DNA of 64,000 nt from contig JAQGBZ010000268.1 of assembly GCA_034687125.1 (NCBI GenBank), positions 1 through 64,000 of the forward strand, written 5' to 3'. Source of the DNA: Neelides folsomi (Eukaryota; Arthropoda; Collembola; Neelipleona; Neelidae). Below, piece by piece: positions 24,801 through 38,127 of the stretch. A program made the position numbers and the translations under genes. A model generated the notes under the pieces. The model ran no database searches. It was not told the origin of the DNA and saw only the letters and a list, made by a program, of their open reading frames with translations. The number at the start of each line of letters is the position of its first letter. Position 1 is the stretch's first letter.

Positions 24801-27548
24801 TAATTGAATCTTCTCTTTTAGGTAAACATTGTGTGTTTCCTCCATGTGATTCCTACTAAAGAACCAATTATTGTGCGGAAGGAGATAAAAGAGGAAGTAA
24901 TGGGTCTGAAGTCTTGTTCCGGAGTATAGTCGTAATTTAGCCATAAAGTGCTATTAGGGATTTGGGCAGGAATGGACGGCGGAGGAGTGTTTGAGGGGCC
25001 CCGCCTCTTCCAATCTCGCGATAGCTCGAGAGGACCATAAATAAGGCAGGAAACATAATGGAGATAAGGGCCCTGAGACGAGGTTAAGGAAAGTGGCGGA
25101 GGAACGCAAGCCCGAGACGGCGGCCGTAATGGTCGGGGATCGACCGAACCGGGTAATGGAGGGATAATCAAAATGTCGCCGAGGCCGAGTGGTCCCGGAT
25201 GACTCGAATGAAGGGAGATGAGCGGGGGCAGGTGCGGGCCTAAAAGAGCACAATCCGCTCCCCGCCTATTATTATAAATTAGAGTCTGTTGAGACAAGGG
25301 ATAAATAGAAATTGGGAGGATCATCTGTTCGTTGCCATGGAACCATTGGGAGGTTGATGTAGATAAATGAGTCCATCCTGCTCTCACGGGTCTCTCCCGC
25401 ATCAAGACAGAGACTGAGGACCCGGGAGATAAAATTCATGAGCTCGCATAAATCCTCCGTCTTCGAGCTCCATTCCCGGAATCCAATAACGGGGAATTAT
25501 TTCCTCCACAACTTTTATTATTCTTCCCCTCTCTCCAATTAACTCGCCCTCCTACAGACCCCGAGATGTTGAGATTCACTCCCTCCAAACCCATTTGGTC
25601 AGATGGACATTTACCCAAATGTCTCCGAGTTACGATCCATATCCAAGATAACCAGAGGAGATTGTATATAAATATGAGACCGTGTGGAATTTGGAATTTG
25701 CACAATAAACGGCGCAATTTCGAATCTTCCTTCCAACGCGGCCAGATGATCAAAAGAAGATTGAGAAGGACCAGTTTCTAAATTGAGGAGCGGGAAAGAC
25801 ATAAAAGTGTCAGAGAAGAGAATGGATTTATTACGGAATAATTCTCGTAATGGCGGAATGAATATGGATCAATATCGATGAGGTTTAATAGGAGAAATTG
25901 AGCAGAGTGGTTTTATTAAATGCCACTTTGTTATATCGGCCCTTTATGACTCGCCCTGAGTGAACAGTGGCCTCAGATGAGGAAATCACTCTTGGCCCGT
26001 CTTTACACCAAGCATTATGGATATTGAATTATGCCCCTCAATTGAGTTTATGACCGCACTCTTACTAAGAGCTCACTATCTTAATTACCAACTCTCTTCC
26101 TCACCCCCTCAATCTCAACCTTTTGATCATTTATAGACCCATGGCCTAGCATTTGGGCCCTCCGATGCAACTCGCCACCTCCTTTTATTACTCCTTCAAT
26201 TACGAGGAAGGAACATGATCGTACATTAAAATGGAATTTTCTCAAGTAGTAATAATATTTTAAAAGCACGTGCATTTTCAAGCATTTAAATGACTAATTG
26301 CTAAGTATGTATGTGGGACGAGAAATGCAAATTGAATAATTGGGCGATAATAAATATATAAGTGTTTAGAAGAAGAATTAGGAGTAATGAGCATATTTAC
26401 CGTTGAGAATTGAGTAAAATGAATCATCACTTTAAAATTCTACTTTACAACGAACAAGATGAGGATGTATTTTAATAAAGATCTAAATTACAATTCTAAC
26501 TGTATAATGAAATGAGCGAAACTTAAATCGCAGAATTGCATTCATAATTATCACATATCAATTCTATGTATGACAATAAGATATTCTTTTTATTCAGGGT
26601 CAGTATATTATCATTTTAGTATGGAAGTGAGTCTAAATTTGGCTAAAGAAATGCTTAAAGGCTTCTTTGAGTGAGTGAACCAATATAAAATATCGGCTAA
26701 CTCGATAAGAATGATCCAAAGAACTTTTATGATGTTTTTGTTTTCTTTGTAATTCAAAATACAATATGGAATAATATTAGTAATAAATGAACTAAATTTA
26801 AAATGAAAGTTGCTACTTGTTCAAGTATAATGGAGGTTATTTGGGTACGTGCAAAGGAAGAAAGAAATTCCAATAATGACAATAATGAGCAAATAGATTC
26901 AATTCTGAAAGCTTCATGTTTTATTTTGGCACAAGAGAATTCACATTACTGTCTTCTATACTCTATTGTAATATCAACAACACAGTCTGTAAGATAATAA
27001 ATCCCTTCAATGGCACATTCCTCCTTATTTCAATAGCATTAGTACAATTAGACAAATGGAATTGTTTTAAGCTTAAATGAGAGCAGTTAATTACTAAAAA
27101 TGTCAAATATATTCTACATAAACTCTCAATAGCCAAATTGATTCTTTAAAAATTCTATAAAGCCTAACTTTCTTCTTATAACAAAATGGAATTAGTACGA
27201 AAAAATGAAATAAATAATATTTTATAAAAAGGTTAAAAAATCTTAAAACCAAGATTCATAACCCTCATTAAATTTATTATATTTTCTACAACTAATGAAT
27301 TCTTGATGAAATCTTATTCTTAATACTGAAATCTCTATACAGGACTTTGTGCTGACAATGAGACTTGAATAATTAATCCTCATGCACGTTATACACATAT
27401 TAATATTAATATTTACACCATCCTTTTCAATATACACAAGAGGGAAATGAGTATAATATTGGTTTTAATACATAATACTTAAACATAACTTAAACACTTA
27501 ACTTAAAAAATCATCTGAGTATCATTATAAGGACAATTGAAAAGAGAT
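18810..27548. other. Gene-poor, GC-richer region 3' of even-skipped
   Basis: No spliced gene could be built across this ~8.7 kb. Blocks at about 20.1-20.8, 22.4-23.7 and 25.0-25.8 kb are much richer in GC than the rest of the window. They contain long open frames on several strands without motifs, as expected from composition. Flanking a developmental homeobox gene, this is a reasonable place for cis-regulatory elements. That is inference only. Confidence 0.45.
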
Positions 27549-30500
27549 TCAATGTTTCGGACTTTCTTTGTATGGTTGGAAGAGAGTTGTGGCCGGCGGT
27601 GAGTGGCGGGTATGTGGAGACGGGGTATTTTTGCCTCCCGGGCTCAACCTCTCTGGATCCACACATTGAATGCAATTCTCGCTTGAGGAGTTTGAGGACG
27701 GGGAAGACGTGAGGGGAATTCGAGTTGTTGTAACATGAGACATCTCGTCCGGGTTGTCCCGGAGGTAAGGCGGGTACATGGGCCGAGAGCCTGTAGAGGA
27801 GGAACTCACAAGACCATAGGGATGATGACTGGGAGAATGGAATCCGGGGCGGATGGGACCTCCATGTCCCTGCGGAACTCCTTGCGGGTAGGGATTTCTC
27901 GGAGGCATGCCAGGACCCATGGTTGGATGCGGGTAGTAGGCTGCTTGATAGAGAGATGCTGGATTGTAAGGATAGTTGGTGGCCGAGGCAGCGGCCGCAT
28001 GGAGGATGTAGGCAGCTAAAGCAGGGTCAGCATATGGCCAGGCCAAGGCAAGTCGTTGGCGCTTGTCTTTCATCCTCCGGTTTTGAAACCAAACCTGGAA
28101 TTAAAAAACTTTGTTGATTGAGTTTGCTAAATATAATAACTTAGTTCCTTGAATGATCATTTTCCCAATACTTTTAGTTTAAGATTATGTAATTATTCTC
28201 GTGAGGAATAATGGAAAGTTTGTAAGTAAGTTGATAAATACATGTTTAACACGACGGCCTGGAGATAAAGTAAATTGAACATGTGTAAGTGTAAGAATTG
28301 TAAAAAGCATTATGCGTCGCTTTTGAAGGTGTCAAAAGAAGATGAAGAGGGAGGGTCTGAGGGCCGCCGTGGAGGAAGAGGATGTGTGCAAAGGAGGACA
28401 TCCCAAGTCTTAATTAAATTTTAACGTGTTTTTTCATTCGTCAAAGGAGAATTCCACCGAGATTTTAGCAGCTCAATTATCGAGCGATGATAAGGCGAGA
28501 AGTGAGCAAAGGTTCTCGGATTTCATTCCCTGATTTTACGAGCCCCCTCTTAACACCATTATCCCTTTACTCTCAAATTGTTTCTCTGGCCCGAGCCGCC
28601 TGTGAGTTTCTCGCTCTCTCAGCTCCTTCGGCTGATGATGAAAATCTTAATGTTTAATGTCTCCTCATTAGACTTCCTTAGCGAGGCCATTATCGCTCTC
28701 CATTATGCCTCCTGTTTAGATGAGACTCGGAGTCTCTGCATATTTGATAAGATGAGGCGCTATGATTACGCGCCTTCGACAAACCCCAACCATTGGAAGG
28801 AAAAGAAACACTCATCTACCTTGATCGTTGACTCGGGGAGATTGAGCTGAGCGGCCAATTCGCACCTCCGAGGTCGAGAGACGTAATTTTCTTTGAAGAA
28901 CTCCTTCTCCAGCCGCCCCAATTGCTCTCTCGTGAACGCTGTCCGATAACGACGAATCCCCTCGTTCACCGACCCATTCCCTCCTGGTGACTTCTCCGAA
29001 TCTATGAACAAAACGTTCATTGTTAGTTATTTAAGCTAATGAATATAATATTTTTTCTATCTATACTAATAAGTTCAAAATGAGGCTTCTTTATTAGACA
29101 ATTTTGGGATTCCGGCTAAGAGGGAAATGATAGGAAAATAATTGGACCTCTAATCCTTCCTTTTGTTACTTTTTTTAAATCCTTTTCTAATTATTCCCAG
29201 AATCGCTCATAAGACAAAACGATTGTCAGCAAGATGTTGATGAATGGAATGAAAAGCCATATGTGGGTGTAATTTTAGTGCCTATTTAGCCAAAAGGAGA
29301 AAAACCCTTGTCCCATGAGCCTATGGAGAGCTATGTAGTGATTGTATTAGGACTTATTGGTAATCATCGTCGGTGGAAGAGTTTTGACCCTTCCTAATCC
29401 TCTAAAACTTAATCCCTAAAGGCTTTATGTTTGTGTATATTTGGTTATGGGAGGAGTGGTGTTGGGTTGAAATAAGTGTTTGCTTTCGGTTTTCTCGGAA
29501 TCAAAAGAGAACCCCAGGGTGTGGAGGGTTTCAGAAGCCAACTAACTTTTAAGCCCCGCGAGTCAACTTCACAGAGAATTTGACGACTCCTGATGAGGGT
29601 TTTAGCGGTTTATATTTGGGGCTGGGAATACCTGGGATATCCACTTCCTCATGATATCAATTAGTATCTCCCAACGGCCGCAACTATGTAATAAGCGAAT
29701 TGAGAGATGTGGGGCGGCTGGTGACTTATTTATAGCCGTCAAGGGATGAGCTTTATGGCCAAAGTCAAATACTTTGTTGAAAGAGAACAAAAGGATGGGC
29801 CTGGATTTTGGAGTGGAGATGTGGGTGGGCTTTGATCCGAAGCGGGGGTGTCCTCCGCGAATGAGGACGGTGGAGACATTGAGGAATGGGAGCCTTTGTC
29901 ACCCCGCGTGTTCCTTCCCTTTGTCCCTTCCTCCGATGGTCGGAGAGAATAGCAGGCATGTGCCCTTTGACAGAGAAGCCCTTTCTATTGTGACAACTAG
30001 CTGACACTTATACGATACTCACCTGAGCTCTCTTCATCCCACCTATACGACCAAATTCTTTTCTCCCTCCACAACCAACATTTCTCTCTTCACAGATGTA
30101 CTCTTATGTCCCAACCACAAGGAATTTCCTATTATGATGATCAACCCCTATTAGCCACTATGTCATTCAAACCATTCCCAATTCAAGTCTTTCATATTTC
30201 ACTCATCAATCAAGTATTAAGTTGAAAGAAATAGCAGAAATTGACAAACTATTAAACTATCAAAACATTAAGGACATTATCTAAAGTCCCAATAGTGGAA
30301 AGGACACCTATTTTACTAATCTAGTTTATACAATTTAATAAAATATTATAAGAAACCCCAAATCGGCGTTCTTTCAATATTTCATCAGATGAGAAACAAA
30401 ATATACTCGTATTATAAATACAGAGTGTTGTAATGAAATGAAATGAAGCAATAAGTACAGAATAAATCTATTTCTTATAAAATGAGCCGTTTTAAAATAC

Positions 30501-30946
30501 CAACTAATATTATGAATTATAGAATTATGAATACATAATTCAATTTACTGACCTTTATCGGAAGGAGGTGAGTTTTTGATGGAGAGATCGTCTCGTCCCT
30601 TTGAGCTTCCCTTGAGAGAGTCTGGAGAGTGGAGGGAGGAAATTGGCGGAGTGGCAGGAGGAGATTGGTCCGATCCGATCGGCGGGGAAATCGGGGCCGC
30701 CTTGATGTTAATTCCCGAAAACCCATGGATCCCAAGTCCGTGATGGAGCATGTGATGCGGGATTGGGGCCGGATGGTGCGGGTGCGGGTGATGCGGCCGG
30801 AGAATGTCTTGAATCCGAAGTAGCCCGTTTCCGCAGAGCATCCCCGAATTGTCAGGCGGGTTTGAGTCAATCGGAATTTGTATTTGTCTTGGCTGCATCT
30901 TCCTGCTGAGCCGTTGCTGAGACTGCGGATGGAGGAGGAGGTTCAT
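27549..30946 (-). CDS. eve: Even-skipped / Evx homeodomain transcription factor, 373 aa
   Basis: Three exons (30553-30946, 28820-29001, 27549-28094; phases 1 and 0) give 373 residues. The homeodomain is residues ~147-206, starting [19 protein letters not shown] and ending [13 protein letters not shown], diagnostic of the Eve/Evx class. The second intron falls between homeodomain positions 46 and 47, just before VWF. The N-terminus is rich in His, Pro and Ser ([14 protein letters not shown]). The C-terminal part is Pro/Tyr/Gly-rich, ending in LFQPYK about 5 residues before the end. That matches the Groucho-recruiting tail of arthropod Eve. An in-frame TGA about 90 bases upstream of ATG 30946 supports that start. 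The family is a nuclear repressor in segmentation and neurogenesis. The gene is isolated within gene-poor DNA. Confidence 0.95.
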
Positions 30947-31039
30947 GTGGTCCGGGCGATGAGGAAAGAGTGAAGGTTCCTCTGCTACTCCACTTGGACT
31001 ATCTCTGAGCCGAGGGGCGGGCCAGGGAAGGAATCATAG

Positions 31040-34000
31040 CCCTTGCGGCCCAATCATCGGCCCTATCCACGTCTTGATTCGAGCCATCAGGACGGGATGA
31101 TGTGCCATCACCCATCACTATCTCTGTATAGAATACCCAGCCCCACACCTTCTTCCTTTTATGCTCGCCCATATATCTTTCACTCCTGCTACAATATATT
31201 CCTTTTCTGTAACAAATAGATATCTCAATACTACCGACAATAAGTCTACTATATTTACTGTATAAATGTTTCTACTTCAGTATAATCTGTATATCTACAG
31301 TAGTTATATTTTAGAACTATGGAAAATTCATATAAAAGAATATCTGTATATCAGAAGCACTTGATCCCCAAAGGAGGTATTTATGCCTTCTTACGACGTC
31401 CTCCTTCCTTTTGTCATCCTCCATGTAATGAGCCTCACTTGGCATTCTAGCTCGTGCTCCCAATTGTATCTACACCTGACATTACCTCTCTATAGAAAGA
31501 GTTTACATTCTCCACGAACCCCTTTACGACAGAGGCTACGTGATTTCTAACCATTAAATTTAATTTGAGATGTGAGGGGTATGTAATTTTTACTTGAGTA
31601 CGGCTCAGTTTCCAGTAATCTTCAATCATACTATTATACTACAATTAGTAGTATTCTTTTAAATTTTATCATTCCTGCATAAATATTATTTTAATTGTCT
31701 TTATTTGCTTCATGAGATTTATTGAGATAATTTTAAAGTGCTAAATAAATTATTGTATATTATTAATGGCGTTTAATTGTACGAATTCTGGACTAATGTA
31801 TTTTTTAAATTGTGCGTGCTACTAATATTAACTTTAATCTATTGAAACTTGTCGTTTATGGTTAATCTCGTTATTCCTCCATTTTAATCCTCAGGTATTT
31901 CAAAGTCGACCACAAGTCCAATTCAGTTATTACTTCAAGATGAGTATGCAAGGAATGAACTTTAACGGTTTTGATATGAGGCATTCATAATTTGACACAA
32001 AGATTCCTTATCAGTTAACAAGGATTGACGCATCGATGCATCAGGTATTCATAATTGGCTCTCATTCCTCGGAAAAGTTAATGGATTAAGAATTCGTTGT
32101 AGGTGGCATGTAAGAATTGATTGAAGGACAAGTTTGAGCTCCCGAATCATTTACCTTTAATTATCCTCGGAACTGTTTGTGAAACCGATCGAGTGTCTCG
32201 TCTCGACAACCGCGCATAAAATGCATTATTTATGAAGAGGCCTCAACTTCTCAGCTTCCAATGTTCTCGATACGGTTAAGGGTTCAAGTTCATAGAATGT
32301 GTTATTCCTCAACGTCTCTCCCTTCAAGTTTTGTTTTGGGGAGTAATTGAAACTAATGGAATAATGGGATATTGTTCCGTCCAAGTAAAGGGATCCTGTC
32401 TGGGCCCGTTGCCCGGCCGAGAATTGGCATTGGAGTCAGAGTGACTCTTGAGATAAGCAGAGTGCCTTTATTCGTAATGGAATAAAACGGTCAGGACTGG
32501 GCACATGATAATCTGTCGTCGTCGGCGTCTGTCAGCTCCATTACCCCCAAAACCTCCGCTTTTCACTTGCACTTCCTTCACCCAAAATGATTATCTCAAA
32601 AGACTCGTCAAAATACTCCTCTTTGGCCCATTTGTAAGATACTACAAACGTAGTACAACCTTCCTTAAGACATATATTTACATCGAGATGCGACAAGTCC
32701 CTTTAGGGTTTTTAACAATTCAACAACAACTGTGTCCAATATAAGTAAAAGCAAAGTGAGATTTTTAGGAATTTTGGTATTATTACGCGGAAAGCTCTTA
32801 AACCGTTGTTTGACTGATATTATGATACGCGGCAGCAATATATAAAATGAAACAGATAGATACAAAATATACTTATAAAGATCCTTAATGTACATATAAA
32901 TAGTATAACTATCTGTATATAGTATAGTGATTTACTGATAGAAGGTAGTAAGTATTTTATACATATGTGACTGATCAGAAGTATAATAATGTATGGAATA
33001 CATACATATATAGGTGATTATGGAATCTCTTGAGATATGTTCAGGATAATATAATGGATATAGTCAATCAACGAATGAATTGGATGTTTTTGTTGGATTT
33101 TGGGCAGGTTTTGATGTTCATCATTTCCTTGGGCTGGTGGGATATGTAAATGAGGGTGAACGTAGTTATGAGCACTTATTAGTATTTATTACTAACCCGG
33201 GCCGTCGTAAAGGAGGAGTTTGGGAGGTTCGAGGGTCGGAGAATCTCTCTTTATGACGAGGGAAAGAAAGGGAGAGAATCGTCGTAAAAGGAAAGGTCAG
33301 ACATTATATTATTGTGTTTTGTTGTGACCGCCGACGGCCGCGGAGGGACAGCCACCTGCTACTGAGACATCCCCCCTATTGACTCCACAAGAGGAAAACT
33401 GAGAATCCAAACCAATAATCTCCTTTCAAGAGCTCCATGTCCATAAGCTCCAAGCGTAAAGTATACTTTGAGAGATAGATAAGATTAACCCTCGACCTGC
33501 TACAATAATATCATCTTCCCTCAACCGCTCAAGACTCAAACCAAAATATTAATGCAATGTGGAAAACTCCTCAGGAACACATTGTAAACATTTTATTCCT
33601 TTTACTACATGTTGGATAGAAATGTTTTTAAAATAGTTTTAATAGCTTTCCTTTTTACAACTTATTTGGATTCTCAGAAATTGTCTTTAAAAACAGATAA
33701 TGTAGATAACCCACTGATAGTTTTATGAAAAGATCGGAAGCTCAATGTTAGTAAAAGTAGGTTCTTCAATTAAACAATTTTTCTGACGTGCTCCATTGGT
33801 ATTTGATTCCAATTATTGTAATTTTCCAAGAACAGTTAATTTCCAAAGGAATTTCGGCATGTATTTGATTGCAGTGAAAGGGGACTTTGGATAGGTGATG
33901 TTGAGTGATGGGCAGGAGCTGTTCAGAGCCCGGCCATGTTGAGGAGGCGGAGAGGGACTTAAAATAGAGCTCGTCGTCGGTCGTAGTGGGAGGGAAGGGA

Positions 34001-36052
34001 GAGGTGATAATAGGATTTCGGTAGGATAGAGGAAAATGTTGAGGATCGGAGGTGGAAGCGCTGTCGAGACCCTGTCAAATACTGAGGATGATGAATGACC
34101 CACCGCCCTTCCCCCCGCAATCATACGAAGAAGGACGGGAAACCCCCTTTGGATCCAACCCTACTAAAAGACTATCATTGAACAGAACCTGATCCGGATT
34201 ACCCGATTCTACCAAAAGAGATGCTCAGCACAGCTTGAACACCTTTTTTAAACAAGCCGACCACATTTTTCGGCTTTGTAAAGAACTTTTCTCCTTTAGC
34301 TCCTCATTGGGCCTACGGGGACTCCAAACCCTTTGAGCTCAACTTTCTCTCCAACAAATGGGAGGATGAGTGAGCTAACAATCAAAACCATTCCGCCAAA
34401 TTCCTCACTTCGATGTCAAATCATTATGGTTTCTTTTATCAATAAATTAACACTCTAATAGACGTAGTGAGAAATGCTATTAAATATCCCCCCTCCGCTT
34501 CTCTTTAATCAAAAAGACCATTTCTCAATTTCACAGAACTCTGAAGCTAGCGAGAGAAAATTCATTTGCAATTCACATATTCTCATTTTAATCCGAATGA
34601 GCAAAGTCTAGTTAAAGTTTTAGGGAATCGCGAGATTCGGCCAGGCAGGGAGATAAATAGAAGCGGAGAGACAGGGTGTGTAATTGGGTGTTTTGGATGT
34701 GGGAGCTGAAAACCTTCGTGTTGTTTGGTTTCGGTTAAATGAACCAACGATAAATCCTAGTGTGGTAATTTGGCCTTTATAAATTGACATTGATTTCTGG
34801 GAGTCGGGCCTTTATTGGCCTCGCCGTTTATCTTGGCACGAAAGTATTTCCTTTTGTCCTCAGCGAGTCCATGACAAAACCGAAATGGCTCCTCCTTTGC
34901 CCATCGCACTCCGACGATCCAAATCCTCAAATGGAGAATGGAAAAAGATGGGAACTCAATTTCCCGAGGAAAATCGCCCCATTTAAATTCTAATTCAACT
35001 TGTTATCTTCCCCATGGCCCTTCCGCCCTCACGGAATCAATTCGCTTCGCAGACATCTCCGGATCAAATCAAAAGGAGGGAATTACTTCCTGAATAAACA
35101 ATGATCCTCTGGTCCCTTCCATTATTCCTCCCCATCTCTTACAATACTAATTATGAGCGGACAAAAAATTATGCCTGCCACTCGAAGGGTTAAAGGGAAT
35201 TATTAACCCTCTCTCTTCTTTATCAAATAAAACGGTTGAGTCCCTTCAGAGATTTCATGAGGATTTGGAGGGAGCAACCCTTTTGACCCCCGAATAGAGA
35301 ACATATGGGTGTTTACAATCCAGTTACCGGATTAGGACTTTCTCCCTCTGGGCCCATCCGACTTCCTTTTATTAGAACAATGATAACATGGATATCCACT
35401 TACAATCCCATCTCTCCAATCCAATGATGGTTGTAAATTCTAATATCCTAATTGGTTCAAAATTGAGTTATCTTATTAGGGATTCAAGGAACGAGGTGAA
35501 CTTGCTTAAGATAACTCTCATTTTAACCACATGAACCCAATAAATCATAATGAACCTTAAGGTGTTTTCTACATATTTGATACAACACACCAATATATGG
35601 AATATCTTCATTCAAGAAGCTTATATTATTGTAAAGGGAGTAATACCATCGTTAAGATATTAGCTAGGTATATACATACATAATAGTATGTGCACACATG
35701 TATGATATACTTCATATAAGTATACCTAATAAATACTAGGTATTAGTAGTAACATTGGGTATTCTATTTTAATAAATGCATAAATATGCATACCTTTCAT
35801 AAATTCCAGAAGGATAAATTTAAGATTTATAACCTACATTAATTATTTCATAAGCCATAACATACATACAGATAGGTACACTCTGGAGCAGAATTCCTGG
35901 TGCATAGTATTTTTTTTAAATATTTCGAAAAATACAAGATATTTTTATTGAGCAATCTTACAACACTTTTAGGTATAATTTGATATTCATTTGAAAAATA
36001 TAGTTAAAAGGCTTTAAACTAAACTAAAATATTATAAAACCAGCATTAAATC
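31040..36052. other. Gene-poor region 5' of even-skipped
   Basis: The segment includes the even-skipped promoter side and ~5 kb of upstream DNA. GC-richer blocks occur at 32.3-32.6, 33.2-33.4 and 33.9-35.1 kb. Open frames are short, motif-free and not joined by plausible splice sites. No further gene is seen. Regulatory content is likely from context but unproven. Confidence 0.45.
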
Positions 36053-37275
36053 TTGGTGCAAAAAAGGTTGAGCGTTTTATTCAATTAGATCGAATTACCC
36101 AATTAAATCATTAATAAATGGTATGAGATCCTTGAACCTCCCTAAGTTGTCCAACTCTTTGAGTCATTGAATTAATCAGCGTTTGAAGCGTCCCAAGAGG
36201 AATATTTTCCCACGCTTTCATGATTGACCTTTTGAGATCGAGATCGGAATAATATTGTTGTCCCTGTCCATAAACAGCGTGGGATAAGATTGCCCATAAA
36301 TTCTCCATGGGATTCATGTCCGGGCTGTAAGGTGGCCAACGCATAAGACGCTCATCAGCGATTCCTTGTAGAGCTAACCAAGCTCTTGTTGGGCGGAACA
36401 CGTGGCAAGGATGGTTATCCTGAGCCAGAATCCAGTTATCTCCAGCAATTTCCTCAGCGCAATTCATCAAATATCGTTCAAGATTGTTAATATACTCTTC
36501 CGAGTTCATTCCCGATGAAACAAAAGTGAGGTCGGTCTTACCATTAAAGGCGAATCCAGCGAAGACCATCATCGTTTCTCCACAGTGAGTTCGTCTTACT
36601 CCCGTCACTTTGGGTTTCCTTGAATCAGCCCAAATATTCTTATATTCAGTTGGTCCAACACGGGTAAACTTTTTCTCATCCACAAACACTGTGTTTTGCC
36701 AGCGTTCGCCCATATTTGTCATTTCTCTGGTCCATGTCAACCTTTGCTGCTTGTGTCGTTCTGTGAGCGGAGATTTGAGTTCCATTTTTCGTCTATTAAT
36801 GTGTGGGCAGTTTTTCAAAACTCTCCGTATGGTCCAGCGGCTTTGTTCAAGTCCGAGAGAATCCTTAATTTGGTTACAAGACAAGGATGTGTTACTCGCT
36901 GTGCGGAGAATGTTCCTTTTCACACGCGGCGAAACGCTGTTTCTTTTCCTAACCGCATAATTCTTCCTCAACTTGAGAAATTTTGAAACCGTATTTCTCG
37001 AAATTCCCAGTCGTTTAGCAATTGCCACTTTTTTCCATCCGATATTGATTAGTTTAGCTATTTCGGCTCGTTCGCTAACTGTCAGGGATTTCCCTCTCAC
37101 CATTTCTATAAAGATGATAAAACAGTGTTAATGAACACTATTATTATTAAATAATTTATTTAATAGTAAAATATTATAAATTCATTATAAAATAAGAATT
37201 AAATTTAATTATTTTACCTGCATTAATTAGTGAAAACACCGGCTTTAGTAAAATGCTCAACTTTTTTTGCACCAA
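36053..37275 (-). mobile_element. Complete mariner/Tc1-superfamily element (DD37E type)
   Basis: Terminal inverted repeats of 27 bases flank an intact transposase: left 36053-36079 (TTGGTGCAAAAAAGG...), right 37249-37275, 25 of 27 matching. The total is ~1.22 kb, normal for the superfamily. The left end has a TA three to five bases outside the repeat, but a clean TA duplication is not visible on the right. The exact ends may therefore be a few bases off. The element lies between even-skipped and the aldehyde dehydrogenase gene. Confidence 0.85.
36111..37103 (-). CDS. Mariner/Tc1-type transposase, DD37E, 330 aa
   Basis: A single open frame starts at the ATG at 37103 and ends 32 bases inside the left terminal repeat. 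Residues ~1-110 form a paired-type helix-turn-helix region, with AKRLGISRNTVSKFL as the first recognition helix. The RNase-H-like domain carries the acidic triad: D in FVDEKKF, D in LAQDNHPCH, and E in PDMNPMENLW. There are 37 residues between the second D and the E, so this is DD37E rather than Tc1 DD34E or mariner DD34D. DD37E elements (ITmD37E) were first described in mosquitoes. No stop or frameshift is present, so the copy may be recent or active. It cuts and pastes the flanking element. Confidence 0.9.
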   Translation of the reverse strand: MVRGKSLTVSERAEIAKLINIGWKKVAIAKRLGISRNTVSKFLKLRKNYAVRKRNSVSPRVKRNILRTASNTSLSCNQIKDSLGLEQSRWTIRRVLKNCPHINRRKMELKSPLTERHKQQRLTWTREMTNMGERWQNTVFVDEKKFTRVGPTEYKNIWADSRKPKVTGVRRTHCGETMMVFAGFAFNGKTDLTFVSSGMNSEEYINNLERYLMNCAEEIAGDNWILAQDNHPCHVFRPTRAWLALQGIADERLMRWPPYSPDMNPMENLWAILSHAVYGQGQQYYSDLDLKRSIMKAWENIPLGTLQTLINSMTQRVGQLREVQGSHTIY

Positions 37276-37277
37276 AT

Positions 37278-37932
37278 TTGTTCCATTGAAGCAGGTTTTT
37301 GAAAATATTTTTATTTGTAATTAAACAAAAAACACTGTGTCTTTTTGATTCTTTGTTAACTATAAGCATAATGAATGTATTGCATTTATATGTACATGCA
37401 TTTATACAAAAATGGATTAAGTACTATACATAACATACTTTTAAGTAATTATGCACTTATAATGCATGTACTCTTGAAATTGATGCAACGCAAAGATTGG
37501 ATGTACTTTGATTGGATTTATTTATGTAAAATACTTCAAATAGGAATAATTAAATACTTACATTTGCCATTGATGATCATGATAACACTAAACATTAAAC
37601 GGTTAAAAAGAGTTATTGTTGGCACATGCTAACCAGCATAGCAGAGTAAGAAGGTTGGGGTTGGTTGGGGGCAAAACGGAGAGTCGAGAACGAACCGAAC
37701 GAACGAGGGAGAATGCCTTATGTTATCGCCATCAAGAGTGAGATTTAGAAATGATTTTCAATATATGCATCACACACAAACAAACCAGAGAGAGAGGAGA
37801 AAATCTCTTTAGAAGGGATATTTGTAAATGGGTCAATTGAGAAATTCAGTAATTTTTAGATTCAATTTCAAACAAGTTAAAAATAATGAAAGTTCATATA
37901 AATGAACGGAATACCCTAACTTAAATGATATG
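37278..37932. other. AT-rich spacer
   Basis: A short AT-rich spacer between the transposon and the next inverted repeat. The 85-codon open frame in it has no recognisable motif. Nothing else was seen. Confidence 0.4.
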
Positions 37933-38127
37933 AAATATTCGGCTGGAGTTCGGAAACCCAACAAACTCTATGGTGCACCTTGGTGATTACTTGTATTAGT
38001 ATATAAGTACAAGTTGTGCCCTCTATCCTAACCTAAACTAACCTAATACAATTGAAATACCTCACCATGGTGCACCATGGCTAAAGTACCGTAATGCTGG
38101 CTTTCCGAATTCCAGCCAAATATTCAA
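37933..38127. repeat. Short foldback element, ~195 bp
   Basis: The left side AATATTCGGCTGGAGTTCGG (from 37933) matches the reverse complement of the right end at 38127, which reads AATATTTGGCTGGAATTCGG. The inner parts also pair around TGGTGCACC. Arms are about 50-60 bases with a few mismatches and gaps. Probably a small non-autonomous DNA element. Confidence 0.6.

Noticed and set aside
24818-25405. 195-codon minus-strand open frame, Pro/Ser-rich
   Set aside because: Overlapping long frames on several strands and no domain; explained by local base composition beside even-skipped.
30629-30823. Plus-strand open frames across the even-skipped exons
   Set aside because: Antisense shadows of the His/Pro-rich coding sequence of eve exon 1.
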